Below, piece by piece: positions 1-7,906 of a stretch of DNA of 43,288 bases. The DNA comes from Cellulosimicrobium composti (lineage in GTDB: Bacteria > Actinomycetota > Actinomycetes > Actinomycetales > Cellulomonadaceae). Each line of letters begins with the position of its first letter. Position 1 is the stretch's first letter. The notes beneath the pieces are model-generated. The model was not told where the DNA came from. It saw nothing but the letters and a program-made list of their open reading frames with translations, and ran no database searches. The stretch is taken from the NCBI RefSeq assembly GCF_009711085.1, contig NZ_WMKA01000035.1:1-43288 (forward strand), read 5' to 3'. The position numbers and the translations under genes are program-made.

Positions 1-35
1 GCCAACCGCTCCGCAGGAGCGATCACGACCTCCAT
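1..35 (-). CDS. nagB: Glucosamine-6-phosphate deaminase, N-terminal fragment (cut by window edge)
   Basis: Only the first 11 codons lie in the window, reading MEVVIAPAERL. This matches the usual actinobacterial NagB N-terminus (MEVVI...), the enzyme that turns glucosamine-6-phosphate into fructose-6-phosphate and ammonia in the cytoplasm. The ATG shares one base with the TGA stop of the upstream ROK kinase (TGATG), so translation is probably coupled. A purine-rich AAAGG lies about 8 bases before the start. The call rests on a very short peptide plus its position at the end of an amino-sugar operon. The rest of the gene lies outside the window. Confidence 0.6.
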   Translation of the reverse strand, partial: MEVVIAPAERL

Positions 36-1069
36 CACAGCACCTTTCGACGGCCGACGAGGGCAGCACCCACGGCGGCGACAGGGACGTCGGCGGGGGC
101 CAGCGAGACCCGCTCCGCCAGACGCAACGAGGACAGGAACGGGGAGCTGCTCGACTGCGCGTCGAGCGCCTCGCGCACGGCGTCGAGGAGCGGCTGCCCC
201 AGGGCGGACACACCGCCGCCGAGGACGACGTGTCGCACGTCGACCGTCAGCTCGAGGATCCGGACCGCGGACGCCACCGCGTCCGCGAACTCCGCCTTGA
301 CCCGGACGGCCTCCGGGTCACCGGCCGCGGCGGCCTCGAAGAGCTCCGCCGGGGCGGGCCGGCCGTGCCGCGCGGGCCACCGCGCCGACAGCGCGGAGCC
401 GGACGCGTACACCTCGACGCACCCGCGCTGGCCGCACGCGCACGGCGGGCCCTGCGGGTCGATCGGGATGTGCCCGATCTCCCCCGCCGCACCGCTCACG
501 CCGCGGCGCAGCTCGCCGCCGAGGACGATGCCCGCCGCGAGACCGGTGCCGAGCGCGAGGAACGCGAGGTCCGCGCCGTCGCCACCGCGCAGGTGGGACG
601 CGCCGAGCGCGGCGACGTTGAGGTCGTTGTCGACCCGTACCGGCACCCCGCCGAGCTCCTCGGACAGCGCGTCGGCGAGCGCGAAGCGGCCTCCCTCGAT
701 GCCGAGGTTGACGGCGTGCGTCACCGAGCCGTCGTCCGGGTCTACGAGGCCGGGCACGCCGACACCGACGCCGTCGACGTCGGCGGCGTCGACGCCCGCG
801 CGCCGCAGGACCTCGCGCACCGCGCGCGCGGCGCTCGCCACGACGCCCTGCGGACCGCGCACCGTCGGCAGGCGCAGCGACTCGTGCACGGCGCCGTCCG
901 GGCCCAGGTACGCGGCGAGCACCTTGGTGCCGCCGATGTCGAGGCCGACCGCGCTCCCCGGCCCCGAGGGCAGGGGGTCGCGATGCGACGTCGCGCCGGG
1001 GCCGGGGCGTCCGGCCAGGGCTGCGGCTGCCTCGCCGTGCGGCGAGGCAGCCGTGCTCAGGTCGCTCAC
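35..1069 (-). CDS. ROK-family sugar kinase, probable N-acetylglucosamine kinase or glucokinase
   Basis: A 344-residue cytoplasmic kinase that probably phosphorylates an imported amino sugar or glucose. The ATP-binding motif DIGGTK is at residues 44-49, the conserved GEIGHIPID segment follows, and the ROK zinc motif CxCGxxGCxE is present as CACGQRGCVE. There is no helix-turn-helix, so it is an enzyme and not a regulator. The first ~40 residues are an alanine/proline-rich extension with no internal ATG or GTG, so the GTG at 1069 is the best start even though most ROK kinases begin just before DIGGTK. It starts one base after the upstream permease stop and overlaps nagB by one base. The neighbours favour N-acetylglucosamine as substrate over glucose; this is inference. 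Confidence 0.85.
   Translation of the reverse strand: MSDLSTAASPHGEAAAALAGRPGPGATSHRDPLPSGPGSAVGLDIGGTKVLAAYLGPDGAVHESLRLPTVRGPQGVVASAARAVREVLRRAGVDAADVDGVGVGVPGLVDPDDGSVTHAVNLGIEGGRFALADALSEELGGVPVRVDNDLNVAALGASHLRGGDGADLAFLALGTGLAAGIVLGGELRRGVSGAAGEIGHIPIDPQGPPCACGQRGCVEVYASGSALSARWPARHGRPAPAELFEAAAAGDPEAVRVKAEFADAVASAVRILELTVDVRHVVLGGGVSALGQPLLDAVREALDAQSSSSPFLSSLRLAERVSLAPADVPVAAVGAALVGRRKVL
1025..1052 (-). other. Perfect 12-bp hairpin inside the start of the ROK kinase gene
   Basis: GGCTGCCTCGCC and GGCGAGGCAGCC form a perfect 12-bp stem around the 4-base loop GTGC. In the transcript it begins about 17 bases inside the kinase reading frame and encodes part of its alanine-rich N-terminal extension. 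There is no T-run. It could act as a partial terminator or translational brake between the transporter genes and nagK/nagB. Function is inferred only. Confidence 0.6.
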
Positions 1070-1070
1070 G

Positions 1071-2006
1071 TCAGCCCTTCACCGCACCCGAGACGAGACC
1101 GCCGGTCATCCGACCCTGGACGATGAGGAAGAAGATCACCACGGGGATCGCGATGAGCACCGCTCCCGCCATGACCGCCCCCCAGTTGGTCGCCTGCGTC
1201 GCCTGGAGGAACGTGCGCAGCCAGACCGGCAGCGTCATCGAGTCCGGGCGCGACATGATGATGAGCGCCATGACGAACTCGTTCCAGGCCTGGATGAACG
1301 CGAACACGCCCGTCGCGACGAGGCCCGGCGCGAGCAGCGGGAACGTGATCTTCCAGAACGCCTTGCCCCGCGAGCAGCCGTCGATCATGGCCGCCTCCTC
1401 GAGCTCGGCCGGGACGCCGTTGACGAACCCGCGCAGCGTCCAGATCGTGAAGGGCAGCACGCCGGAGACGTAGACGATCCCGAGGCCGATGATGGTGTTC
1501 AGCAGCTGCCAGCCGTCGATGATCCGGAAGATCGAGATCATCATGGCCTCGCCGGGGATCATCTGGACCACGAGGATCGCGAGGATGAACGCGCGCCGGC
1601 CCTTGAACCGGAACCGCGTGACCGCGAGCGAGGCGAGGAAGCCGAGCAGCATCGCCACGAGGAGCGTGAACAGCGTGACCGCCAGCGAGTTGCCGAGGGC
1701 GGGCAGGAACGCCGCGCGGTCCTCGCTGAGGATGGCGCTCTCGTAGTTGCGGAGCGTGAACGTCTCCGGCGTCGGGAAGTAGTGCAGCTCGCTGCCCCGG
1801 ATGAGGTTCGCCGGGAGGAACGAGGTGTTGATCATCCAGTACACGGGGAATGCGGACCCGACGAAGACGACGATCGCGAGGATCGCGTAGACGATGTTCG
1901 CCGCCTTCTTGCGCCGCGTCTCCCGGCTCTTGCGCACCGCCGGCTTCGCCGCGCTCGGCGAGGCGTGCCGGACGGCCGCCACGGGGGTCGTGGAGATGGT
2001 GCTCAC
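1071..2006 (-). CDS. ABC sugar transporter permease, MalG/DasC type
   Basis: A 311-residue inner-membrane permease of the CUT1 carbohydrate family. A basic cytoplasmic N-terminus leads into about six hydrophobic segments. The EAA loop that docks the ATPase reads EEAAMIDGCSRGKAFWKITF followed by PLLAP, as in MalG proteins. The GTG start at 2006 overlaps the stop of the preceding permease by four bases (GTGA), so the two are translationally coupled. No ATPase gene is present; as in other actinobacteria a shared MsiK-like ATPase encoded elsewhere is expected. By context the substrate is likely N-acetylglucosamine, chitobiose or a related sugar. Confidence 0.9.
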   Translation of the reverse strand: MSTISTTPVAAVRHASPSAAKPAVRKSRETRRKKAANIVYAILAIVVFVGSAFPVYWMINTSFLPANLIRGSELHYFPTPETFTLRNYESAILSEDRAAFLPALGNSLAVTLFTLLVAMLLGFLASLAVTRFRFKGRRAFILAILVVQMIPGEAMMISIFRIIDGWQLLNTIIGLGIVYVSGVLPFTIWTLRGFVNGVPAELEEAAMIDGCSRGKAFWKITFPLLAPGLVATGVFAFIQAWNEFVMALIIMSRPDSMTLPVWLRTFLQATQATNWGAVMAGAVLIAIPVVIFFLIVQGRMTGGLVSGAVKG

Positions 2007-2959
2007 AGTTCTTCCTCCCGAACCGTCTGGCGCACGTAGTAGAAGGAGATCGCGAGCATGATGAAGACGAAGATCACCGAGATGGCGCCGGCGAGACCGT
2101 AGTGCCCCTGCGCCATGCCCATCTGGTAGATGTACACGCCGATCGTGTTCGTCTGCTCCCGGATCCCGCCGATGTCCTGCAGGGCGTAGATCTGCGTGAA
2201 GACGCGCAGGTCCCAGATGATGGACAGCACGACGAGCACCGTGATGATGCTGCGCACGTACGGGACCATGATGAGCCGGAAGCGCTTGACCGGGCCGGCG
2301 CCGTCGAGCTGCGCAGCCTCGAGCACCTCGCCCGGGATCTGCGTCAGGCCGGCGTACATGGTGAACGCCACGAACGGGACGGCGCCCCACACGATGATGA
2401 TCGTCGCGACGGTGAAGAACAGCAGCGGGTTGATGAGCCAGGCGTGGCCCAGCCAGTTCTCGCCGGTGATCTTCGTCAGGAGGTTGTTGACGACGCCGTA
2501 GTCGGAGTCGAAGATCCAGCCCCACACGACGGTGCCGGCGAGCGCCGGCATCGCCCACGCGAGGAGCAGGCCGATCGAGACGAGCAGGCGGAAGCCCTTG
2601 CCGAGCCGCATCATGAGCAGGGCGACGAGGGTGCCGATGAGCATCGTCAGGGCGACGCAGACGACCATGAAGAGGAAGCTGCGCAGCAGCACGGTCCAGA
2701 AGCCGTCGACGTCCGTGAGGACCTGGGCGTAGTTGTCGAAGCCGACCCACTCGGCGGGCTGGCCCATGAGCTGGGCCCGCTCGTACTTCTGGAACGACAT
2801 GACGACGAGCCGGACGATGGGGTATCCGACCAGGACCCCCAGGACGACGAGGCTGGGGAGCAGGAGCGTCCAGGGCAGGACCGGCGGACGCCGCTTCTTG
2901 GGGGGCCGCACCGCGGCGCCGGAGCGCTCGGTGCGGGGTTCGAGGGTGGTTGAGCTCAT
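2003..2959 (-). CDS. ABC sugar transporter permease, MalF/DasB type
   Basis: A 318-residue CUT1 permease with about six membrane segments, the first starting near residue 30 (LPWTLLLPSLVVLGVLVGY). The EAA motif reads EAAQLDGAGPVKRFRLIMVP. The ATG at 2959 was chosen because GGAG lies seven bases upstream and the protein then begins MSSTTLEPRT. The open frame continues upstream to 3100, but that part runs through two hairpins and looks non-coding. It overlaps the MalG-type permease by four bases and pairs with it in the membrane. Confidence 0.9.
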   Translation of the reverse strand: MSSTTLEPRTERSGAAVRPPKKRRPPVLPWTLLLPSLVVLGVLVGYPIVRLVVMSFQKYERAQLMGQPAEWVGFDNYAQVLTDVDGFWTVLLRSFLFMVVCVALTMLIGTLVALLMMRLGKGFRLLVSIGLLLAWAMPALAGTVVWGWIFDSDYGVVNNLLTKITGENWLGHAWLINPLLFFTVATIIIVWGAVPFVAFTMYAGLTQIPGEVLEAAQLDGAGPVKRFRLIMVPYVRSIITVLVVLSIIWDLRVFTQIYALQDIGGIREQTNTIGVYIYQMGMAQGHYGLAGAISVIFVFIMLAISFYYVRQTVREEEL

Positions 2960-3022
2960 TTCCTCACTCCGTCTGTGGTGCGCGGTGGTGCGCAGGAGAC
3001 GTGCCGACGGCCCGTCACGGGG

Positions 3023-3054
3023 AGGGGTGGGGTCCCCGAGGAGACCCCACCCCT
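3023..3054 (-). other. Intercistronic hairpin 1 (12-bp stem)
   Basis: AGGGGTGGGGTC and GACCCCACCCCT pair perfectly around an 8-base loop, with outer arms CCGTCA/TGACGG able to extend the stem past a bulge. It lies in the 150-base gap between the solute-binding protein gene and the permease genes, with a second hairpin beside it and no T-run. This is the classic place for mRNA-stabilising or partly terminating structures that keep binding protein in excess over permease. Confidence 0.7.
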
Positions 3055-3068
3055 GACGGCTCGAGCCA

Positions 3069-3103
3069 CCGGTGGCGCCCGGCTCCGGGCCGGGCGCCAC
3101 CGG
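3069..3103 (-). other. Intercistronic hairpin 2 (14-bp stem)
   Basis: CCGGTGGCGCCCGG (3069-3082) and CCGGGCGCCACCGG (3090-3103) pair perfectly around a 7-base loop, six bases after the stop codon of the binding-protein gene. There is no poly-T tract. Together with the hairpin at 3023-3054 it probably marks a processing or attenuation point within the operon. Confidence 0.75.
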
Positions 3104-3109
3104 ACGGGC

Positions 3110-4417
3110 TCAGCTGTTGAGGATCTCCTCGATCTTCGCGTCGAGCTCCGCCGCGACGGTCTTCACGTCGTCGCCGTTGGCGATCTTGGTGAAGGCGCTC
3201 TGGAGCACGTTCTGCGCCTCGACGTCGGCCCACTTGGGCGACGCGGGGGTGAGGCGCGTGTTCGCCGCGGCCGCGACACCGGCCTGGGCGATCGGGTTGT
3301 CCTGCGGGACGGCGCTCGCGAGCGAGACCTTGGCCGGGATGAGGCCGTTCTCGGCAAGGATCGTCTGGTACTCGTCGCTCATCATGATCTCGAACGCCTT
3401 GAACGCGAGCTCCGGGTTGTTCGACTTCTGCGCGACGGCGATGTTCGAGCCACCGGCGAAGACCTGCGCCGTGGTGCCGGCCTCCTTGCCCGGGAGCGGG
3501 AACGCCGTGAGGTCGCCGCCGTAGGTCGACGCGCAGCCGGGGACGCCATCCGGCGTCTCGGGCTCCTCGGGGGCGTTGATGGACCACTGGATCCACGTCG
3601 GCGCCGAGAGGAACGCGACCTTGCCCTCGCAGAACGGCACCTGGAGGTCGGTCTCCTGGCCGTCCTTCGGCGCGAGCGACGCGTTCGTCATGAGGTCCTG
3701 GACCTGCGCGAGGCCGGCGAGGCCGCCCTCGCTCGAGAAGCCGCCCTCCCACTCGCCCGCGTCGTTCTGCTCGGCGATGAAGCCGCCGTTCTCCCAGATG
3801 AACGGGAGCGCGTTGTACCAGTCCTGGCCGGGCCAGTACACGCCCGAGCGGCTGTCGGTCTTGAGCGACTTGCCGAGCTCGACGTACTCGTCGAGGGTCG
3901 CCGGGACGGTGATGTCCGAGCCGATGGCCGACGGCGAGTAGAACACGGCGCGCGAGCCCGCGTAGTACGGCAGCGCGTAGTGCTTCTCGTCCCAGTCGCC
4001 GGCCTCGACGAAGCCCTGGAGCAGGTCGTCGCCGCCGAGGGACTGGAACTCCTCCTCCGTGATCTCACGGAAGAAGCCCGCGGACGTGAACGCCGGGGAC
4101 TGCGTGTTGCCGACCTCGACGACGTCCGGGCTGTCGGAGCCGGAGAGCGACGTCGTGAGCTTGTCGACGAGGCCGGTCCAGGACTGCTCCTCGATCGTGA
4201 GGGTGCTGCCCGGGTTCTCCTCCTCGAACGTCGTCTTGAGGTACTCGCGAGCGGCGTCGGGCGTGTCCGAGCCGTTGAGCCAGACGCGGATGTCGCCGGT
4301 GGCGGCCTCGCCCTCGCCGGAGCCGTTGTCGTTGCCGCCGGTGCTGCAGGCGGTGAGCGCGAGTGCCAGGGTGATCGTGGACGCCACGGACGTGGCGACG
4401 AGGCGGTTCCTCTTCAC
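3110..4417 (-). CDS. Extracellular sugar-binding lipoprotein of the ABC importer
   Basis: A 435-residue family 1 solute-binding protein. The GTG at 4417 gives a typical lipoprotein signal: KRNR, a hydrophobic stretch, then the lipobox LTAC with the lipidated cysteine at residue 24. An AGAGGAAG ribosome site lies about 8 bases upstream. The mature part starts with a Gly/Asn-rich linker and carries the usual DIRVWLNGSD and DVVEVGNTQ segments of carbohydrate-binding proteins. It delivers sugar to the two permeases downstream. The open frame continues upstream to 4912 but that extension runs into the ROK gene and lacks a signal. Chitobiose or N-acetylglucosamine is the likely ligand from context, not from sequence. 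Confidence 0.9.
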   Translation of the reverse strand: MKRNRLVATSVASTITLALALTACSTGGNDNGSGEGEAATGDIRVWLNGSDTPDAAREYLKTTFEEENPGSTLTIEEQSWTGLVDKLTTSLSGSDSPDVVEVGNTQSPAFTSAGFFREITEEEFQSLGGDDLLQGFVEAGDWDEKHYALPYYAGSRAVFYSPSAIGSDITVPATLDEYVELGKSLKTDSRSGVYWPGQDWYNALPFIWENGGFIAEQNDAGEWEGGFSSEGGLAGLAQVQDLMTNASLAPKDGQETDLQVPFCEGKVAFLSAPTWIQWSINAPEEPETPDGVPGCASTYGGDLTAFPLPGKEAGTTAQVFAGGSNIAVAQKSNNPELAFKAFEIMMSDEYQTILAENGLIPAKVSLASAVPQDNPIAQAGVAAAANTRLTPASPKWADVEAQNVLQSAFTKIANGDDVKTVAAELDAKIEEILNS

Positions 4418-4475
4418 TGGGTGCTTCCTCTCGGTGTTTCTTGGTGGCGGCGTCGGTGACGCCACCGGAGGTGTG

Positions 4476-4545
4476 GCAGGAGTCCTGCGTAATCGAGATC
4501 GTGCAGGGGTACTGCGTCCTGGGGGTACTGCACTGGGGGTCCCAG
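4476..4545. promoter_or_regulatory. Control region of the sugar importer operon with several short repeats
   Basis: The 196-base gap between the ROK repressor and the binding-protein gene holds a palindrome GCAGGAGTCCTGC (4476-4488), two direct copies of GGGGTACTGC 16 bases apart (4506-4515 and 4522-4531), an inverted pair GTGCAG/CTGCAC (4501-4506 and 4528-4533) enclosing them, and CTGGG-GGT-CCCAG (4533-4545). They are plausible operators for the ROK regulator or another sugar regulator. I could not place convincing -35/-10 boxes, and no DasR-type ACTGGTCTAGACCAGT-like site was seen. Confidence 0.5.
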
Positions 4546-4613
4546 GGGGTTCGTGGGGGCAGGGCGCGAGCCGTGCCCGGTCGGGCTGCGGGGTCAGTGC
4601 GAGCGTCGTCGGC

Positions 4614-5774
4614 TCATGAGACTCCCAGCTGTCCGGACAGGACGAGGACGGCGGCCCCAGCGAGGACGACGTCTTCGTCGAGCGTCGCCATCCGCACCTG
4701 GAGCCCGCTGCCGATGACCGGCATCGTGCGCGCGCGGATGGTCTCGAACGCCGCCTCGCGCAGGGGCCCGTCGAGCAGGTCCGCCGGACCGCTGATGAGC
4801 ACCTCCGCGAGGTTGAGCGCGCTGACGACAGGCGCGAGGGCGATGCCCAGCGTCCTGCCCACCGACGCCAGGACGGCGTCGGAAGCCTCGGTGTCGAGCC
4901 CGTCGGTCGCACGGCGCAGGGCCGGGACGGACAGGACGGTCTCCAGGCAGCCGCGGCGCCCGCAGGCGCACGGCTCGCCGTCGTCGACGACGGTGACGTG
5001 GCCGAGCTCGCCGGCCGCGTCCGCGTGCCCCCGCACGCGCGCGCCGTCGACCATGATGCCGGCGCCCACGCCCTCGCCCACGGTGAGCACGAGCAGTCCG
5101 TCGCCCGCCGCTCCGCCGAAGGTGAACTCGCCGAGCGCGGCGATGTTCGCGTCGTTCGCGACGTGCACGGCGAGCCCGAGCCGCTCGGTGAGCTGCGCGG
5201 CGAGCGGCACGTCGTACCAGCGGCGGTTGGGCGCCTCGATGACGCGGCCGTCGGCGTCGACGACGCCCGGCGAGCCGATCCCGACGCCGATCACCGGCTG
5301 GGTCGCGGACGCGATGAGCCCGCGGCAGAAGCGCGTGAGGAGGTCGACGAGCTCGGTGCCGGTGCGACCGTCGACCGTGAGGCTCTGCCGCACGACGAAG
5401 TCGCCGGTGAGCGTGAGGACGGCGCCACGCAGCACCTCGTCGTCCGTGAGGTCGACGGACACGATCTGGTACGCGCTCGTGCGCATCCCGACGAGGATCG
5501 CGGGCTTGCCGACGCGCTGCCCGGGGCGCACGCCGAGCTCCTCGACGAGGCCCTCCGCGATGAGCACGGAGACGAGGTCGGAGATCGTCACGCGGGTCAG
5601 CGACGTGGCGCGCGCGAGGTCGGCGCGCGACGTCGGCCCCTCGTGGAAGAGGTGCTGCAGCACGAGGGACCGGTTGTGGGCCCGAGCGTGCTCGGGCAGC
5701 ACCTTCGAGGTCGGCCTGAGCCCTGTGCTCAGGCGCCTCCTCGGTGCGCCGGTCCCGGTGACTGCCGTTGTCAT
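4614..5774 (-). CDS. ROK-family transcriptional repressor (NagC/XylR type)
   Basis: A 386-residue DNA-binding sugar sensor. Residues ~30-90 form a winged helix-turn-helix (NRSLVLQHLFHEGPTSRADL, then LTRVTISDLVSVLIAEGLVE). The rest is a ROK sugar-binding fold with ELGH and the zinc motif CACGRRGCLE. The kinase DxGGTK motif is replaced by DLTDDEV, so it cannot be expected to phosphorylate sugar and is a pure regulator. It lies directly upstream of the importer operon on the same strand, making it the likely local repressor, relieved by an amino sugar or its phosphate. The ATG at 5774 sits 7 bases after a -10 box, suggesting a leaderless mRNA. Confidence 0.9.
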   Translation of the reverse strand: MTTAVTGTGAPRRRLSTGLRPTSKVLPEHARAHNRSLVLQHLFHEGPTSRADLARATSLTRVTISDLVSVLIAEGLVEELGVRPGQRVGKPAILVGMRTSAYQIVSVDLTDDEVLRGAVLTLTGDFVVRQSLTVDGRTGTELVDLLTRFCRGLIASATQPVIGVGIGSPGVVDADGRVIEAPNRRWYDVPLAAQLTERLGLAVHVANDANIAALGEFTFGGAAGDGLLVLTVGEGVGAGIMVDGARVRGHADAAGELGHVTVVDDGEPCACGRRGCLETVLSVPALRRATDGLDTEASDAVLASVGRTLGIALAPVVSALNLAEVLISGPADLLDGPLREAAFETIRARTMPVIGSGLQVRMATLDEDVVLAGAAVLVLSGQLGVS

Positions 5775-5779
5775 GTTTG

Positions 5780-5811
5780 TTAGTAGACTGCCTTTACTAA
5801 GTGCGTGTCAA
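5780..5811 (-). promoter_or_regulatory. Promoter and probable autoregulatory operator of the ROK repressor
   Basis: Reading the minus strand, TTGACA (5811-5806), an 18-base spacer and TCTACT (5787-5782) form a good promoter, with the ATG only 7 bases after the -10 box. A 21-bp inverted repeat TTAGTA-N9-TACTAA (5780-5800) covers the -10 box and part of the spacer. A/T-rich TTAGTA/TACTAA arms resemble known ROK/XylR operators, so self-repression is likely. Confidence 0.65.
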
Positions 5812-5911
5812 CTTCCGTCGGGCTTCGTGATCGAAACGTTGCCGTCCGGCCCGGCGCGCGGGACCTCGGTCCCGACGCGGCCCACCCGGCGCAGCCCGGC
5901 CTGCCCTGACC

Positions 5912-6802
5912 TCAGCGGGCGTCGATCCAACCGCGCGCGCCGGCGTGCTCGACCGAGCGCGACGCGACCCGGACGGCGTGCTCGAGCGCGGCGCGCCACG
6001 ACGCCCCGGTCGCGACCCGCGCCGCGAACGCGCCGTGGACCACGTCGCCCGCCCCGAGCGTGTCCACGACCCGCGCGGGCCCGGGGACCGCGATCTCGTA
6101 CCGCTCCCCCGCCTCGAGGACCTCGACGGCCCGCGGCCCGCGGGTCCGCGCGACGAAGCGCGGGCCGAGCGCCGCGAGGGCGTCGAGCACGCCCTCCTCC
6201 CCGACGCCCGGCGGGCGGAGGTCGGCCGACGCGACGACGGCGTCGCACAGGCCGATCATCTCGGCCGCGTCGGGCTTCCACGAGCCCGCGTCGAGCACGA
6301 CGGCGGCGCCCCGCTCGCGCGCCCGCCGCGCCACCGCGAGGGCGAGCCCCGGCAGGTGTCCGTCGAGCAGCACGACGTCGCCCGGGCCGGCGTCGTCGAG
6401 GAACGCTGCGGCGTCGGGCAGGCCGGTCCCCCGGGTGCCGACGGCGAGGTCGCCGAACCCGGACGCGTTGGTGCTCACGACCGCGCGCTCGCCCGTCGCG
6501 CGCGTGACGAGCACGGTCGAGACGGCGGGCTGGCCCGCGCCCGGGTCGTCGCCCGCGACGTCGACGAGGTCGACCCCGCTCGTCGCGAGCTCGCGCCGCA
6601 CGACGTCGGCGAGCGGCCCACCGCCCACCGCCGTGACGAGCGTCGTGGGGACGCCGAGCGCGACGGCGGTCGCGGCGGCGTTGGCGGCCGGGCCGCCGAA
6701 CGTCGCGGAGAGGGACCGCGCGACGACCTTCTCGTCGGGCGCGGGGAGGGCGTCGACGACCTGGACGACGTCGAGGGTCACGAGTCCGCAGCACACCAGC
6801 AC
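5912..6802 (-). CDS. PfkB-family (ribokinase-like) carbohydrate kinase
   Basis: A 296-residue cytoplasmic sugar kinase. The N-terminal PfkB signature appears as GGPAANAAATAVALG and the C-terminal one as DTLGAGDVVHGAF, with the catalytic base Asp at about residue 253. It starts with GTG at 6802, preceded by AGGA at a 7-base spacing. The substrate cannot be told from sequence. It lies upstream of the ROK repressor on the same strand, separated by ~137 bases that contain the repressor's own promoter, so it is probably a separate unit. A small GGGAC-CTCG-GTCCC hairpin at 5860-5873 follows it and may be a weak terminator. Confidence 0.85.
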   Translation of the reverse strand: MLVCCGLVTLDVVQVVDALPAPDEKVVARSLSATFGGPAANAAATAVALGVPTTLVTAVGGGPLADVVRRELATSGVDLVDVAGDDPGAGQPAVSTVLVTRATGERAVVSTNASGFGDLAVGTRGTGLPDAAAFLDDAGPGDVVLLDGHLPGLALAVARRARERGAAVVLDAGSWKPDAAEMIGLCDAVVASADLRPPGVGEEGVLDALAALGPRFVARTRGPRAVEVLEAGERYEIAVPGPARVVDTLGAGDVVHGAFAARVATGASWRAALEHAVRVASRSVEHAGARGWIDAR

Positions 6803-6919
6803 GCGCCCATCCTGCCGTGGCGACGCCGTCCACCGGCGTCGCGCTGCGGTTGTGTCACGGCCAGTTCACAAGACGGTCACGATGTCCGGATGCGTGTCCG
6901 GTTCGTGCGCTTGGCCCCC

Positions 6920-6925
6920 TACTCT
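6920..6925 (+). promoter_or_regulatory. Likely -10 box (TACTCT), leaderless start of the DUF4349 gene
   Basis: TACTCT ends 6 bases before the ATG at 6932, and there is no ribosome-binding site between them. No clear -35 box was seen. Confidence 0.4.
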
Positions 6926-6931
6926 CGCAGC

Positions 6932-7906
6932 ATGCGGACCACTCGCCCCCTCGCCGTCGTCGCGTCCCTCCTGCTGGGCGGGGCGCTCCTGGCGGGCTGC
7001 TCCGCGGCCCCGGACGGCGCGGCGTCCTTCGCGGGCGACAGCGGCGGGGGCGTCACGGCGCACAGCGAGGCCGGCGCGGCCGACGAGGCGTCGTCGGGCA
7101 TCGCGCCCGCGTCCGAGGACGCGGCGTCGCAGGGCGACCGGGAGGTGGTCACGACCGGCTCCGTGACGGTCGTCGCCGACGACCCGGCCACGGCCGCCGA
7201 GCAGGTCGCGGAGCTCGCGGAGAGCGCGGGCGGCCGCGTGGAGAGCCGGCGCCAGTCGGAGCCCGACGGCGACGCGCGGGCGAGCGCGGAGCTGACGGTC
7301 CGCGTCCCGGCTGCGCAGACCACGGCGACGGTCGACGCGCTCGAGCAGGTCGGCGACGTCCGGGACCTGTCGATCGAGGCGGTCGACGTCACGGGGACGG
7401 CGCGCGACCTCGACGCCCGCGTGGCGGCGCTCACCACGTCGGTCGAGCGGCTGCGCACCCTCATGGGCGACGCGGCCTCGACCGAGGACCTGCTCGCGGC
7501 CGAGCAGGAGCTCACGACGCGGCAGGCCGAGCTCGAGTCGCTCCAGTCCCAGCGCGCGGCGCTCACGGACCAGGTGACGATGTCGACGCTGCACGTCTCG
7601 GTCGTGCAGGTCGCCGTGACGGAGAAGCTCGCCCCGGGCGGCTTCCTCGGCGGACTGCAGAACGGCTGGAACGCGCTGCTCGCCACGCTCAACGGGCTCG
7701 TCGTCGTCCTCGGCGCGCTGCTGCCGTGGCTCGTCGTCGCGGGCGTCGTGCTGCTCGTCGTGCGCTGGGTGCTGCGCCGCGTCCGGCGCCGCGCGCAGGA
7801 CGGGGGCACGCCGCCCGCGCCCGGGACCGACGGACACGGGCCCGAGGACGGCCCCGGCACGCCGTCGGCCGACCGCGAGCCCGTCGGGGCGTCCACGCGT
7901 GAGTGA
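6932..7906 (+). CDS. DUF4349-domain lipoprotein
   Basis: A 324-residue surface lipoprotein. The signal peptide ends in the lipobox LLAGC (Cys at residue 23) and is followed by a Ser/Ala/Asp-rich linker. The DUF4349 core begins near REVVTTGSVTVVADDPATAA and contains a long helical, probably coiled-coil stretch (LTTSVERLRTLMGDAASTED through TTRQAELESLQSQRAALTDQ). A single membrane helix follows (GLVVVLGALLPWLVVAGVVL) with a basic, Pro/Gly-rich cytoplasmic tail. The DUF4349 family has no established function. The protein would be tethered at both ends, lipid outside and helix through the membrane, which suits an envelope-sensing or scaffold role; that is speculation. Its last 8 bases overlap the next gene. 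Confidence 0.8.
   Translation: MRTTRPLAVVASLLLGGALLAGCSAAPDGAASFAGDSGGGVTAHSEAGAADEASSGIAPASEDAASQGDREVVTTGSVTVVADDPATAAEQVAELAESAGGRVESRRQSEPDGDARASAELTVRVPAAQTTATVDALEQVGDVRDLSIEAVDVTGTARDLDARVAALTTSVERLRTLMGDAASTEDLLAAEQELTTRQAELESLQSQRAALTDQVTMSTLHVSVVQVAVTEKLAPGGFLGGLQNGWNALLATLNGLVVVLGALLPWLVVAGVVLLVVRWVLRRVRRRAQDGGTPPAPGTDGHGPEDGPGTPSADREPVGASTRE

Noticed and set aside
4418-4613. DasR (dre) site for the amino-sugar genes
   Set aside because: No ACTGGTCTAGACCAGT-like 16-mer was found in the upstream region.
4418-4912. Upstream extension of the sugar-binding protein frame
   Set aside because: It reads antisense-like Arg/Ser-rich sequence through the ROK gene and would remove the lipoprotein signal from the N-terminus.
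5831-5844. LacI-type operator (TCGAAACGTTGCCG)
   Set aside because: Only one half fits; the second arm is missing and no LacI gene is present.
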